NCBI RefSeq assembly: GCF_004519405.1
Contig: NZ_SGWI01000003.1
Span: 496,001-560,000 of the forward strand
Reading direction: 5' to 3'
DNA: 64,000 nt
From: Pseudomonas sp. BCA17
GTDB taxonomy: Bacteria > Pseudomonadota > Gammaproteobacteria > Pseudomonadales > Pseudomonadaceae
Under the pieces are notes generated by a model that saw only the letters and a list, made by a program, of their open reading frames with translations, was not told where the DNA came from and searched no databases. This document shows positions 39,365 through 48,116 of the stretch, one piece after another (the stretch's first letter is position 1; every line of letters starts with the position of its first letter). The translations under genes were made by a program, and so were the position numbers.

Positions 39365-42300
39365 ATGGTTGATCGGCACGACTACGTGGCCCTCGAATGG
39401 GTCAAGGGCGACATTGCCGAAACCTTGAAACAGGCTCGTTCTGCGCTGGACGCGTTTGTCGAAACCGGCGACGGCGACACGATCGACGAGTGCCTGGCCG
39501 GCATTCACCAAGTGCATGGCGCGCTGCAAATGGTCGAATTCTACGGTGCCGCCTTGCTCGCCGAAGAGCTCGAAGAGCTGGCCCTGGCGTTCCAGGCCGG
39601 GCGTGTCAGCCAGCGCGATGAAAGCATTCGCCTGCTGCAACAGGCCCTTGGCCAATTGCCGTTGTATCTGGACCGCGTCCATAGCGCCCGTCGTGACCTG
39701 CCATTGGTGGTGTTGCCGTTGCTCAACGACCTGCGCAGTGCGCGCGGTGAAAGCCTGCTGTCGGAAACCAGCCTGTTCAGCCCGCAACTGCTGACGATTG
39801 CACCGTTGCCCGATGAGGTCCTGGCGCAACGTGCTCCGCCTGAGCTTCACGAGCAACTGCGCCAGTGGCACCAACTGCTGCAACAAGCCTTGGCCGGCCT
39901 GCTGCGTGAGGATCACGGCCCCAGCAACCTGGTGGACATGGCACGCGTCTTCGCGCGCCTCGAAGCGTTGTGCCAGGGCGCGCCGTTGTTGCCGTTGTGG
40001 CAAGTTACTTCGGCGCTGGTCGAAGGCATGCTCACCGGTGTGATCGCCAACAGCCCGGCCTTGCGCAGCCTGCTCAAGGCCAGTGACAAACAACTCAAGC
40101 GCCTGCTGGCCCAGGGCATCGCCGGGATCAACCAGCCGGCGCCGGATGACCTGCTCAAGAGCCTGCTGTTCTACGTGGCCAAGGTCACCCGGCCGACGCC
40201 GCGCATGCAAAGCCTCAAGGAACGCTACGGCCTGGACGAAGCCTTGCCCGACAGCGCCGTGGTCGACGCCGAGCGCGCGCGCCTGGCCGGGCCGGATCGC
40301 GACGGCATGGGGTCGGTGCTCGGCGCTTTGTGTGAAGAGCTGGTGCGGGTCAAGGAACGTCTGGATCTGTTCGTGCGCAGCGACCGCCAACACACCAGTG
40401 ACCTCGATGCGTTGCTGGGGCCGCTGCGGCAGATTGCCGATACCCTGGCGGTACTGGGTTTCGGCCAACCGCGAAAGGTGATCATCGATCAACTGGCTGT
40501 AGTACTCAGTCTTGTCCAAGGCCAGCGCGAACCGAACGACGCGGTGTTGATGGACGTTGCCGGCGCCTTGCTGTACGTCGAAGCCACACTGGCAGGCATG
40601 GTTGGCACCGTGGAACCGCAAAGCCGTGAAGAAAGCCGTCTGCCCACGACCGACCTGACGCAGATTCACCAACTGGTGATTCGCGAATCCTGCCAGTGCC
40701 TGAGGCAAGCCCAGGAACTGGTCATCGACTGCATCGAAGCCCACTGGGATCGCCAGCGCCTGGAGTCGCTGCCGCAACTGTTGAGCCAGGTGCGTGGTGC
40801 GCTGGCGATGATTCCCCTGCCGCGGGCGGCCAGCCTGATGCGGGGTTGCTCGAATTACGTCGATGAACAGTTGATGGTCAGCGACAGCCCACCCTCCGAG
40901 GCGCAGCTGGGGTACTTTGCCGAGGTGGTCAGCAGCCTGGAGTACTACCTGGAACGCATGCTCCAGGACCCTGATGCTTCGGGTGAACGGGTGCTGGAGC
41001 TGGCGACCCAAGGCCTTGCCGCGCTCGGCTACCTGCCTGCCGAAAAGCCTTGGCGCCAGGCGCTGGCCGCGCCCGATGGGGCATTGTCGGCCGAGAACAC
41101 CTCCAGCCAGTCTCAATTCGATGCGTTGGCCAGCCCGGCCTCGCGCTTGAACCCGCCGGCCCAGCACCGTCCCGGTAGCTTGCTGCCGCCACCGGCCGAC
41201 GAAGAGCCGATTGACGATGAGCTGCGCGAGGTCTTCCTCGAAGAAGTCGACGAAGTGCTCGACGTACTGCATCGCCACCTGCCGGACAGTGCCGACAAAA
41301 CCGCCCAGGGCGAAATGCGCCGTGCCTTCCACACCCTCAAGGGCAGCGGTCGCATGGTGCGCGCCCTGGTACTCGCCGAGCTGGCCTGGGCGGTGGAAAA
41401 CCTGCTCAATCGCGTGCTGGAACGCAGCGTGGCCCCTGGCATTGAAGTGCAACAGGTACTGGATGAGGCGGTGGCCCTGTTGCCGACATTGGTCGCCGAT
41501 TTCGCCAGCGACGAGCAGCGCCAGCGCGATGAAGTCGACGCCCTGGCCGCCCGCGCCCATGCCCTGGCCAGCGGCGCCAGGCCCCATGACCCGATGTTGC
41601 TGGAAATCTTCCGCAACGAGGCCCAGAGCCATCTGGACAGCCTCAACCACTTCCTGCAACAAGCCTCCGAGCACATGCCGCTGCAGGTCAGCGATGAGTT
41701 GCAACGCGCCCTGCACACGCTCAAAGGCAGCGCCTACATGGCCGGCGTGCTGCCCATCGCCGAACTGGCGCGCCCCCTTGACCACCTGACCCGTGAATAC
41801 AAAGCCCATCGCCTGCCGTTGGACCTGGACGAGGTGGAGTTGCTGCTGGAGGCCGAAGGCTTGTTTCAACGTGGGCTGAGCGCCTTGGACAGCGACCCTC
41901 TGGCGCCGATAAAAGGCGCGCAGGCGCTGATCGGCCGCATCCAAAGCCTGCTCGATCATCAACTCCAGGCATTGCTCGAGGCACCTACCGGCCTGCGTAT
42001 CAAGCGCGACCCGCAACTGATCAGCAACTTCCTGGCCCAGGGCATGGATATCCTGCTCGACGCCGAAAACCTGTTGCGTCGCTGGCAGCAGCATCCTGGC
42101 GAGCGTCAGGAACTGACGGCGCTGCTGGACGAGTTGACCACCCTGGGCGAGGGCGCGCACGTCGCCGACCTGCACAGTATCGACGAACTCTGCGAAGCCT
42201 TGCTCGACCTGTATGGCGCCGTGGAAGAGAGCAGCCTGGCGGTCAGCGAACGGTTTTTCCAAGAGGCCGAGCAGGCCCATGAAGCGCTGATCAACATGCT

Positions 42301-45166
42301 CGACCAACTGGCCGCCGGCCAGGAAATCAGCCCGGCGCCGGCACGGGTCGAAGCCTTGCGCGAATTGCTGGATGAGGCTCTCGACCCATCCGCCACCGGC
42401 CTGATCAAACGTGACGGCAGCCACGCCTTGAGTATTACCGAACTGGGCGCCGCGACTGCACGGCTGGATCACGACACGGCCATGGACGATGAACTCGTCG
42501 AGATCTTCCTGGAAGAAGCGGTCGACATCCTCGACAGCGCCGGGCAGTCCCTCAAACGCTGGTTGCTGGAGCCCGGCAGCGCCGCGCCCTTGTCGTCATT
42601 GCAACGCGATTTGCACACCCTCAAGGGCGGTGCGCGCATGGCCGAAATAGGCCCGATCGGCGACCTGGCGCATGAGCTGGAAGGCCTTTATGAAGGCCTG
42701 GTGGACCGCCGCTACAGTTATTCCACCGAGCTGTCCCAGGTGCTGATGGCCTGCCACGAACGGCTGGCCTTGCAACTCGAAGAGCTGCAACACCACCAGC
42801 CCTTGAGCGACAGTACCGAACTGGTCGCCAAGCTGCGCGCGTTGCGCCAGGGCGGTACTGCGACCCTTGCCGCCCCCGCGCCGCGTACCCAGGGCGCCGA
42901 CCCGGAACTGCTGGATATCTTCCTCGAAGAGGCCGCCGACATTCTCGAAAGCTCCGGCAGTGCGCTGGCGCGTTGGCAGGCCGAGCCGAATAATCGTCAG
43001 GAGGTGGAAACCCTGCTGCGCGACCTGCATACCCTCAAGGGTGGCGCACGCATGGTCGAGATCGGGCCGATTGGCGACCTGGCCCATGAGCTGGAGTTTC
43101 TCTGCGAGGGGGTATCCGCCGGCCAGCTGGCGCCGTCCCCCGAGCTGTTCGCGTTACTGCAAGGCTGTCATGACCGGCTGGCGCAGATGATCGACGCCGT
43201 GGCGGATGGGCTGCCGGTGGGCTCGGTGGACAAGCTCATCGGGCGCATCAAGAGCCTGGTGCAACCCGGCGACGAACCGTTGGTAGCGGTCGCCTTGCCC
43301 GGCGGCAAGACCGAAGCGGCCGTCGACCCGGCGGCGGACATGGTGAAAATCTCCGCCGACCTGCTGGACGATCTGGTTAACCTGGCCGGCGAAACCTCGA
43401 TCCTCCATGGTCGTATCGAGCAGCAAGTCAATGACGCGCGCATCGCCCTTAATGAGGTGGAGACCACCATCGAGCGCATGCGCGACCAGTTGCGCCGCCT
43501 CGACACTGAAACCCAGGGACGCATCCTCAGCCGCCAGCAGGCCGAGGCTGAGCGCCTGGGCTATGAAGAATTCGACCCGTTGGAGATGGACCGCCATTCG
43601 CAGTTGCAGCAGCTGTCGCGGGCGCTGTCCGAGTCGGCGTCCGACCTGCTGGACCTCAAGGAAACCCTCGACCGCCGCAATCAGGACGCTTACGACCTGT
43701 TGCAACAACAAGCACGCATCAACACCGAGTTGCAGGAAGGCTTGATGCGCACGCGCATGGTGCCGTTTGAACGCATGCTGCCGCGCCTCAAGCGTATCGT
43801 GCGGCAGGTGGCGGAGGAGTTGGGCAAGGACGTGGAATTTGTGGTCGGCAATGCTGAAGGCGAGATGGACCGCAACGTGCTGGAACGCATGGTCGCGCCG
43901 CTGGAGCACATGTTGCGCAACGCCGTCGACCACGGCCTGGAGTCCCGCGAGGTGCGGCTTTCGGCCGGCAAGCCGGAAAAGGGTCGCATCACCCTGGACC
44001 TGACCCACGAAGGTGGCGACATTGTCTTCGACATGCGCGACGACGGCGCCGGGGTGCCCTTGGACGCGGTGCGACGCAAGGCGATCAAGCGCGGCCTGCT
44101 CGCCCCTCAGCAGGAAATCAGCGACCGCGATGTGTTGCAGTTCATTCTGCAGCCAGGCTTTTCCACCGCGGAAAAGATCACGCAGATTTCCGGGCGCGGC
44201 GTAGGTATGGACGTAGTGCATGAAGAAGTGCGCCAGCTGGGCGGCTCGATGGTGATCGACTCGACACCGGGCATGGGCGTGCACTTTCGCATTCGCCTGC
44301 CGTTTACCGTATCGGTCAACCGCGCGCTGATGGTGCAATGCGCCGACGATCAATACGCGATCCCGCTCAACACCATCGAAGGGTTGGTGCGTGTGCTGCC
44401 CCATGAGCTGGCCGGGCACTATCAGCAAGACCCGCCGTTTTATGAATACGCCGGCCAGCGCTACGAACTGTTCTACCTTGGCGACCTGTTGCACACCGTC
44501 GCCCGCCCGAAGCTGCTCGGCCAATACCAGCCGGTACCGGTGCTGCTGGTGCAATGCAATGAGCGTCACGTGGCGGTGCATGTGGATGCCATGGCCGGTA
44601 CGCGAGAGATCGTGGTCAAGGGCCTGGGGCCACAGTTTGCGGGCGTGCAGGGCTTGTCCGGCGCGACTATCCTGGGTGACGGTCGCGTAGTGCTGATCAT
44701 CGACTTGCTCGCGCATATCCGCGCCCGGCAGCCGGCCTTGCCGGCCCAGGTAGTCGATGCCCCGCTGATGCTCAACGACCCGCAAAAAAAGCGCCCGCTG
44801 CTGGTATTGGTGGTGGACGACTCGGTCACTGTGCGCAAAGTCACCAGTCGCCTGCTGGAGCGCAACGGCATGAACGTGCTCACCGCCAAGGACGGCATCG
44901 ACGCCATTGCGGTGCTCGAGGAACACACCCCGGACCTGATGCTGCTCGACATCGAAATGCCCCGCATGGACGGCTTCGAAGTGGCGATCCAGGTGCGCAA
45001 CGACCCGCGTCTGATGCGCCTGCCGATCATCATGATCACCTCGCGCACCGGCCAGAAACACCGCGACCGCGCCATGGCCATTGGCGTCAACGACTACCTC
45101 GGCAAGCCGTATCAAGAGTCGGTGCTGCTGGAAAGCATCGCCTATTGGAGCAAGTCCCATGCTTGA
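39365..45166 (+). CDS. chpA: Pil-Chp hybrid histidine kinase ChpA (PilL)
   Basis: 1933 residues. The FimL/PilL-like N-terminal half is followed by four Hpt domains with full phospho-accepting motifs: H656 (HTLKGSGRM), H784 (HTLKGSAYM), H1084 and H1222 (both HTLKGGARM). Next come the CheA dimerisation segment (about 1325-1475), the ATPase domain with N-box HMLRNAVDHGLE (about 1516), a CheW domain (about 1650-1790), and a receiver with D1818/D1819, phosphoacceptor D1862 and K1914. It is shorter than the 2472-residue P. aeruginosa protein and has fewer Hpt-type modules. It phosphorylates PilG and PilH. Very long antisense frames across it are composition shadows. Confidence 0.96.
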   Translation: MVDRHDYVALEWVKGDIAETLKQARSALDAFVETGDGDTIDECLAGIHQVHGALQMVEFYGAALLAEELEELALAFQAGRVSQRDESIRLLQQALGQLPLYLDRVHSARRDLPLVVLPLLNDLRSARGESLLSETSLFSPQLLTIAPLPDEVLAQRAPPELHEQLRQWHQLLQQALAGLLREDHGPSNLVDMARVFARLEALCQGAPLLPLWQVTSALVEGMLTGVIANSPALRSLLKASDKQLKRLLAQGIAGINQPAPDDLLKSLLFYVAKVTRPTPRMQSLKERYGLDEALPDSAVVDAERARLAGPDRDGMGSVLGALCEELVRVKERLDLFVRSDRQHTSDLDALLGPLRQIADTLAVLGFGQPRKVIIDQLAVVLSLVQGQREPNDAVLMDVAGALLYVEATLAGMVGTVEPQSREESRLPTTDLTQIHQLVIRESCQCLRQAQELVIDCIEAHWDRQRLESLPQLLSQVRGALAMIPLPRAASLMRGCSNYVDEQLMVSDSPPSEAQLGYFAEVVSSLEYYLERMLQDPDASGERVLELATQGLAALGYLPAEKPWRQALAAPDGALSAENTSSQSQFDALASPASRLNPPAQHRPGSLLPPPADEEPIDDELREVFLEEVDEVLDVLHRHLPDSADKTAQGEMRRAFHTLKGSGRMVRALVLAELAWAVENLLNRVLERSVAPGIEVQQVLDEAVALLPTLVADFASDEQRQRDEVDALAARAHALASGARPHDPMLLEIFRNEAQSHLDSLNHFLQQASEHMPLQVSDELQRALHTLKGSAYMAGVLPIAELARPLDHLTREYKAHRLPLDLDEVELLLEAEGLFQRGLSALDSDPLAPIKGAQALIGRIQSLLDHQLQALLEAPTGLRIKRDPQLISNFLAQGMDILLDAENLLRRWQQHPGERQELTALLDELTTLGEGAHVADLHSIDELCEALLDLYGAVEESSLAVSERFFQEAEQAHEALINMLDQLAAGQEISPAPARVEALRELLDEALDPSATGLIKRDGSHALSITELGAATARLDHDTAMDDELVEIFLEEAVDILDSAGQSLKRWLLEPGSAAPLSSLQRDLHTLKGGARMAEIGPIGDLAHELEGLYEGLVDRRYSYSTELSQVLMACHERLALQLEELQHHQPLSDSTELVAKLRALRQGGTATLAAPAPRTQGADPELLDIFLEEAADILESSGSALARWQAEPNNRQEVETLLRDLHTLKGGARMVEIGPIGDLAHELEFLCEGVSAGQLAPSPELFALLQGCHDRLAQMIDAVADGLPVGSVDKLIGRIKSLVQPGDEPLVAVALPGGKTEAAVDPAADMVKISADLLDDLVNLAGETSILHGRIEQQVNDARIALNEVETTIERMRDQLRRLDTETQGRILSRQQAEAERLGYEEFDPLEMDRHSQLQQLSRALSESASDLLDLKETLDRRNQDAYDLLQQQARINTELQEGLMRTRMVPFERMLPRLKRIVRQVAEELGKDVEFVVGNAEGEMDRNVLERMVAPLEHMLRNAVDHGLESREVRLSAGKPEKGRITLDLTHEGGDIVFDMRDDGAGVPLDAVRRKAIKRGLLAPQQEISDRDVLQFILQPGFSTAEKITQISGRGVGMDVVHEEVRQLGGSMVIDSTPGMGVHFRIRLPFTVSVNRALMVQCADDQYAIPLNTIEGLVRVLPHELAGHYQQDPPFYEYAGQRYELFYLGDLLHTVARPKLLGQYQPVPVLLVQCNERHVAVHVDAMAGTREIVVKGLGPQFAGVQGLSGATILGDGRVVLIIDLLAHIRARQPALPAQVVDAPLMLNDPQKKRPLLVLVVDDSVTVRKVTSRLLERNGMNVLTAKDGIDAIAVLEEHTPDLMLLDIEMPRMDGFEVAIQVRNDPRLMRLPIIMITSRTGQKHRDRAMAIGVNDYLGKPYQESVLLESIAYWSKSHA

Positions 45167-45614
45167 CCACCGCGCCAGCCAAGTCACCGGCCTGCTGCTG
45201 CCCCTGGCGGACCGCCCTCTGGTGCTGCCCAACGTCGCCGTGGCCGAACTCATCGACTTCCAACGCGGAGAACCGGCCAGCGATGCACCGCCGTGGTATT
45301 TGCGGCAAGTCAGCTGGCGCGATCGGCAGTTGCCATTGATCAGTTTTGAAGCGGTGTGCGGTGAAGCCATCGTCACGAGCGAACGCTCGCGGATCGTGGT
45401 GCTGAATACGCTGGGTGGGCGGCCGACATTGAAGTTCATTGCGATGGTGATCCAGGGGATTCCCCGCTCGTACAAGCTCGACAGCCAGTTGAGTTATGTG
45501 GATGTGCCGCTGTGCCCCCTGGAGTTGGCGGCGGTGCAGGTGGGGGAGCATGTGGCGAAGGTGCCGGACTTGATGGGGCTGGAGGCGCTGCTGGTCGAGT
45601 CCGGCCTGGCCTGA
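45159..45614 (+). CDS. chpC: CheW-like protein ChpC
   Basis: 151 residues from ATG 45159, overlapping the chpA stop by eight bases. It has a CheW-like fold (LLPLADRPLVLPNVAVAELI, WRDRQLPLISFEAVCGE, VVLNTLGGRPTLKFIAMVIQG). ChpC is an optional adaptor of the Pil-Chp system that can link further receptors to ChpA. No chpB-like methylesterase lies between chpA and chpC. Confidence 0.92.
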   Translation: MLDHRASQVTGLLLPLADRPLVLPNVAVAELIDFQRGEPASDAPPWYLRQVSWRDRQLPLISFEAVCGEAIVTSERSRIVVLNTLGGRPTLKFIAMVIQGIPRSYKLDSQLSYVDVPLCPLELAAVQVGEHVAKVPDLMGLEALLVESGLA

Positions 45615-45645
45615 CGTGCTCTGTTCAAGCCTTGTACGCATCAAA

Positions 45646-46305
45646 GTGCGGGGCAGGCCTAAGGCCCTTCAGTCAGTTAAAGCGCGACGCTGTCACTGTG
45701 GTGAGGGTGCTTGCTCCCGCTCGGCCGCGCAGCGGCCGCAAAAATGGGCCTGCTACGCAGTCCAACGGGAGCAAGCTCCCTCGCCACGGGAAGTGCTTTT
45801 GCCTTGAGTAATGTGGGTGGGCTCTCGGATTTTTCCTGCAAAATTTGGGGCCGTGCATGAACGTGTCGCGGTGTGGGGCAGGCCTGAGGCCCTTCAGTCA
45901 GTTAAAGATGTGGCGAGGGAGCTTGCTCCCGTTCGGCCGCGCAGCGGCCGCAAAAATGGGCCTACTACGCAGTCCAACGGGAGCAAGCTCCCTCGCCACG
46001 GGAAGTGCTTTTGCCTTGAGTAATGTGGGCGGGCTCTCGGATTTTTCCTGCAAGATTTGGGGCCGTCCATGAACGTGTCGCGGTGTGGGCAGGCCTGAGG
46101 CCCTTCAGTCAGTTAAAGCGCAACGCTGTCACTGTGGCGAGGGAGCTTGCTCCCGCTCGGCCGCGCAGCGGCCGCAAAATGGGCCTGCTACGCAGTCCAA
46201 CGGGAGCAAGCTCCCTCGCCACGGGAAGTGCTTTTGCCTTGAGTAATGTGGGTGGGCTCTCGGATTTTTCCTGCAAGATTTGGGGCCGTGCATGAACTTG
46301 TCGAG
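45646..46305. repeat. three tandem copies of a 211-226 bp REP-containing repeat
   Basis: Copies start at about 45646, 45872 and 46083 with the shared opening GTGxGGGCAGGCCT. Each includes AGTTAAAG, an inverted pair (GCGAGGGAGCTTGCTCCC and GGGAGCAAGCTCCCTCGC around CGGCCGCGCAGCGGCCG) and a common tail (GGAAGTGCTTTTGCCTTGAG, then ATTTTTCCTGCA). Copy 2 lacks about 15 bases (CGCTGTCACTG region), which explains the unequal period. No gene was found inside; small frames in it are by-products. Confidence 0.9.
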
Positions 46306-46391
46306 TGCAGTCGGCGCGCCTAGTCTTCGTCCCGTCATCGCAAAAAACGGTGACACGGACGTGCAAGTCCGGTTACATGTCGGCGCACCAG

Positions 46392-46420
46392 CGCCCATAG
46401 CCATTCAGTGGGCGTTTTTT
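46392..46420 (+). terminator. candidate intrinsic terminator inside the leader
   Basis: CGCCCA and TGGGCG pair around an 11-base loop and are followed at once by TTTTTT. The stem is only six pairs, but it is GC-rich and correctly oriented for plus-strand transcription. It lies 158 bases before the next gene start and could end a short RNA or attenuate the gene. Confidence 0.65.
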
Positions 46421-46438
46421 ATGTCTGCTGTACTTGTT

Positions 46439-46545
46439 ATGGCGGCCGTGCGCGGGAGATCCTTCGGGGTCTGCCGGGGTCCGATATGCCCGGTCTTGCA
46501 CACCTGCGCACAGCTGCCACCTTAATTCGCGTGCAAGCGGAAGAG
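46439..46545 (+). ncRNA. candidate structured RNA element, copy A
   Basis: A 107-base element is shared with 48548-48655. It contains hairpin 1, CGG-g-AGATCC-UUCG-GGGUCU-g-CCG (46453-46476), the invariant CCCGGTCTTGCACACCTGCG, and a closing GCGTGCAAG that pairs with CTTGCAC. Copy B forms the same hairpin with compensatory changes. Reading frame is not preserved between copies (one-base length difference before CTTGCAC), so a peptide is less likely than RNA structure. Confidence 0.55.
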
Positions 46546-46578
46546 GGCAGTCTCCATTACATATCGGAGCTGTAAACC

Positions 46579-46818
46579 ATGGTCAAACCTACACTCAATC
46601 TGCCTCTTTTCACTGTAAACCCTCACCAAAACACCGAAACCCTGCTGGTTAACGCCAGCGAAACCCTGTCCTCCCTCAATGCACTTACCTGCAATTTGGC
46701 TTTCGACCTGAACACCTCCCAGCGCGCCATCATGCTCGGGATCCAGCAAATGGCCGAGTTGGGGCAATTGTTGGTGGATCAGGCACTGGAACAGATTTCA
46801 CCCTCCCCAGCGGCTTAA
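46579..46818 (+). CDS. small DUF6124/DUF3077-type protein
   Basis: 79 residues. The sequence (for example NTETLLVNASETLSSLNALTCNLAFDL, partly shown) fits a family of small proteins widespread in Pseudomonas under DUF6124 (earlier DUF3077), of unknown function. It is helical and soluble, without signal peptide or membrane span. The start follows a GGAGC-like site and the structured leader described at 46306-46578. Confidence 0.8.
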   Translation: MVKPTLNLPLFTVNPHQNTETLLVNASETLSSLNALTCNLAFDLNTSQRAIMLGIQQMAELGQLLVDQALEQISPSPAA

Positions 46819-46822
46819 AACT

Positions 46823-46864
46823 TGATCGTTCCAAAAAAGGGACTGATCGTTCCCTTTTTGGGAC
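46823..46864 (+). promoter_or_regulatory. direct repeats and hairpin before the nucleotidyltransferase gene
   Basis: TGATCGTTCC occurs twice, at 46823-46832 and 46844-46853, exactly 21 bases apart. The same stretch can fold as GTTCCAAAAAAGGGA with TCCCTTTTTGGGAC. The spacing of two helical turns directly upstream of a gene with a winged-helix domain suggests an autoregulatory operator. Confidence 0.5.
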
Positions 46865-46879
46865 TTATTGTTGGCTGCC

Positions 46880-47617
46880 ATGCACACCTTGCCGCTCAGC
46901 ACCGCGCTCTTCACAGCCACCCAGCAAAAAGTACTGGGCCTGCTTTTCGGTAGGCCCGATCAAAGTTTCTTCACCAATGAAATTGCGCGGTGGGCCCAGG
47001 TGGGCAAGGGAAGCCTTACCCGCGAGCTGGAACGCCTGCAGTTGGCGGGTATTTTGAGCATGACCCGCCAGGGCAACCAAATCCACTACCAGGCCAACCC
47101 CCACTGCCCGATCTACTCGGAACTGTTAGCCATTGTGCGCAAAACGCTGAGCCTGGATGAGCCATTGTGCAACGCGCTGGCACCGTTCGCCGAGCACATA
47201 ACCTGGGCCTTTATCTACGGCTCCATTGCCAAGGGCGAGGCGCACTCATCCAGTGACATAGATCTGATGCTGACCGGCGAAAGCCTAAACTACAGTGAAG
47301 TCATGGAGCAGCTCATACCTTTGGAAGAGCAACTGAGCCGCCCCATCAACCCGACGCTTTACACCCCTGAAGACTGGCTCGGCAAATGGAATGCAGGGAA
47401 CAGTTTTGTAGCGGGTCATGCGGCAGGACAAGATCAGTTTGATTGGGGGCAACCCCCTGGAACCCACGGATGGATAGCAAGGCAAACCTGGAAAATTGGG
47501 CAGGAAAAGCTAGAGCTGCTGGTTCCGAGCAACAACCTGAAAAGCCTGTCTGAGTGTTCTGTTTCGAATGTCGGTAACTCAGGGGATCCTACAAAAACTC
47601 TTGTCCTGGCCTCGTAA
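46880..47617 (+). pseudogene. winged-helix / MNT-type nucleotidyltransferase antitoxin-like gene, frameshifted
   Basis: The N-terminal about 75 residues form a winged helix (FFTNEIARWAQVGKGSLTREL). A minimal nucleotidyltransferase domain follows, with GSIAKGEAHSSSDIDLML (motif GSxAxGxxxxxSDIDL). After NSFVA (about 47410) the frame turns into low-quality sequence. The next frame continues VMRQDKISLIGGNPLEPTDG and stops at 47477, which is how the family normally ends, so a one-base gain or two-base loss near 47410 is inferred. As read, the frame runs to 47617. A sequencing error cannot be excluded. Such proteins usually pair with a HEPN toxin. Confidence 0.7.
47470..47617 (+). pseudogene. probable remnant of a HEPN-type partner gene
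   Basis: ATG 47470 overlaps the restored stop of the preceding gene, the usual arrangement in nucleotidyltransferase-HEPN pairs. It starts MDSKANLENW but stops after 27 codons at 47553. An adjacent frame continues with IGQEKLELLVPSN-like sequence. The catalytic part of a HEPN protein is missing, so only the first ~40 codons survive as broken sequence. The identification rests on context and a short N-terminal resemblance. Confidence 0.4.
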
Positions 47618-47732
47618 ACGTAAGGCTTGGATCGAATGTTTGTCTGAAATTTCTGTAAGTGCGGACTCGGCGCTTTTGCTGTTTTTTGAGTGCTAGCTTT
47701 TGAGGCTCAAACCCATCAGCAAGGATTCGCAA

Positions 47733-48116
47733 ATGGCTGTTCCACCAATGCCCCCAGGCGTTTCGCTGCAAGACAATATCGCCCTGGCCACTAATCGCAG
47801 AATGCATTTGAAGCCTGGCTCGGCATTCACCTATTCGTGGTTCTATTCACAGGTCAGAGGGCGTGGCCCATGGGATTACAAACAGAAAAGTCGCGAGTAC
47901 GAGGCGTTCGGCAACTTCAACTATGGTGTTACCGGCACTGTGCTGGGGATACCGGAAAGCGTGTTGTTGAGAGCGGCTGGTGCTGCGCAAAAGGCAGCGG
48001 GGACGTCCCGGGCGGAGTTTGGAGACTGGTGGGGTGATGCGCCGTATGGCGATGATCACAGTGACCAGCATTGGATCAAAGAGGGGATCGAATATGCCAG
48101 GACCCAGGGGTTTTAA
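47733..48116 (+). CDS. stand-alone polymorphic toxin type 44 domain protein
   Basis: 127 residues from ATG 47733. The body matches the polymorphic toxin type 44 domain: MPPGVSLQDNI at the start, WFYSQVRGRGPWDYKQ, YEAFGNFNYGVTGTVLG, and APYGDDHSDQHWIKEGIEY at the end. In larger proteins this domain sits at the C-terminus of Rhs, PAAR or similar effectors. Here there is no delivery domain, no signal peptide, and an in-frame stop (TAG at about 47694) just upstream. It overlaps the next gene by 23 bases, the layout of a toxin-immunity pair. The biochemical activity is not known to me. Confidence 0.78.
   Translation: MAVPPMPPGVSLQDNIALATNRRMHLKPGSAFTYSWFYSQVRGRGPWDYKQKSREYEAFGNFNYGVTGTVLGIPESVLLRAAGAAQKAAGTSRAEFGDWWGDAPYGDDHSDQHWIKEGIEYARTQGF

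Larger units (their letters stand above)
46306..46578 (+). promoter_or_regulatory. structured leader with internal terminator upstream of the DUF6124-type gene
   Basis: The region holds, in order: a hairpin CGGAC-GTGCAA-GTCCG (46356-46371); a terminator-like hairpin CGCCCA-N11-TGGGCG with six T (46392-46420); a UUCG-capped hairpin (46453-46476); and a stem CTTGCAC...GTGCAAG (46495-46537). The DUF6124-type start at 46579 follows. GTGCAAG in the first hairpin is complementary to CTTGCAC at 46495, so alternative pairing is possible. This looks like an attenuator-type leader or a small RNA followed by a leader; neither is proven. Confidence 0.55.

Noticed and set aside
39350..42472. 1040-codon reading frame antisense to chpA
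   Set aside because: It is an artefact of high GC and codon bias in chpA. Its protein is Gln/Gly/Arg-rich without domain logic, while the plus frame has a full kinase architecture.
43154..45475. 773-codon reading frame antisense to the chpA 3' half
   Set aside because: Same reason: it mirrors the CheA, CheW and receiver coding sequence and has no recognisable domain.
45811..46295. Short overlapping frames inside the tandem repeats (70-90 codons)
   Set aside because: They recur because the DNA repeats, contain REP palindromes and have no ribosome site or family.
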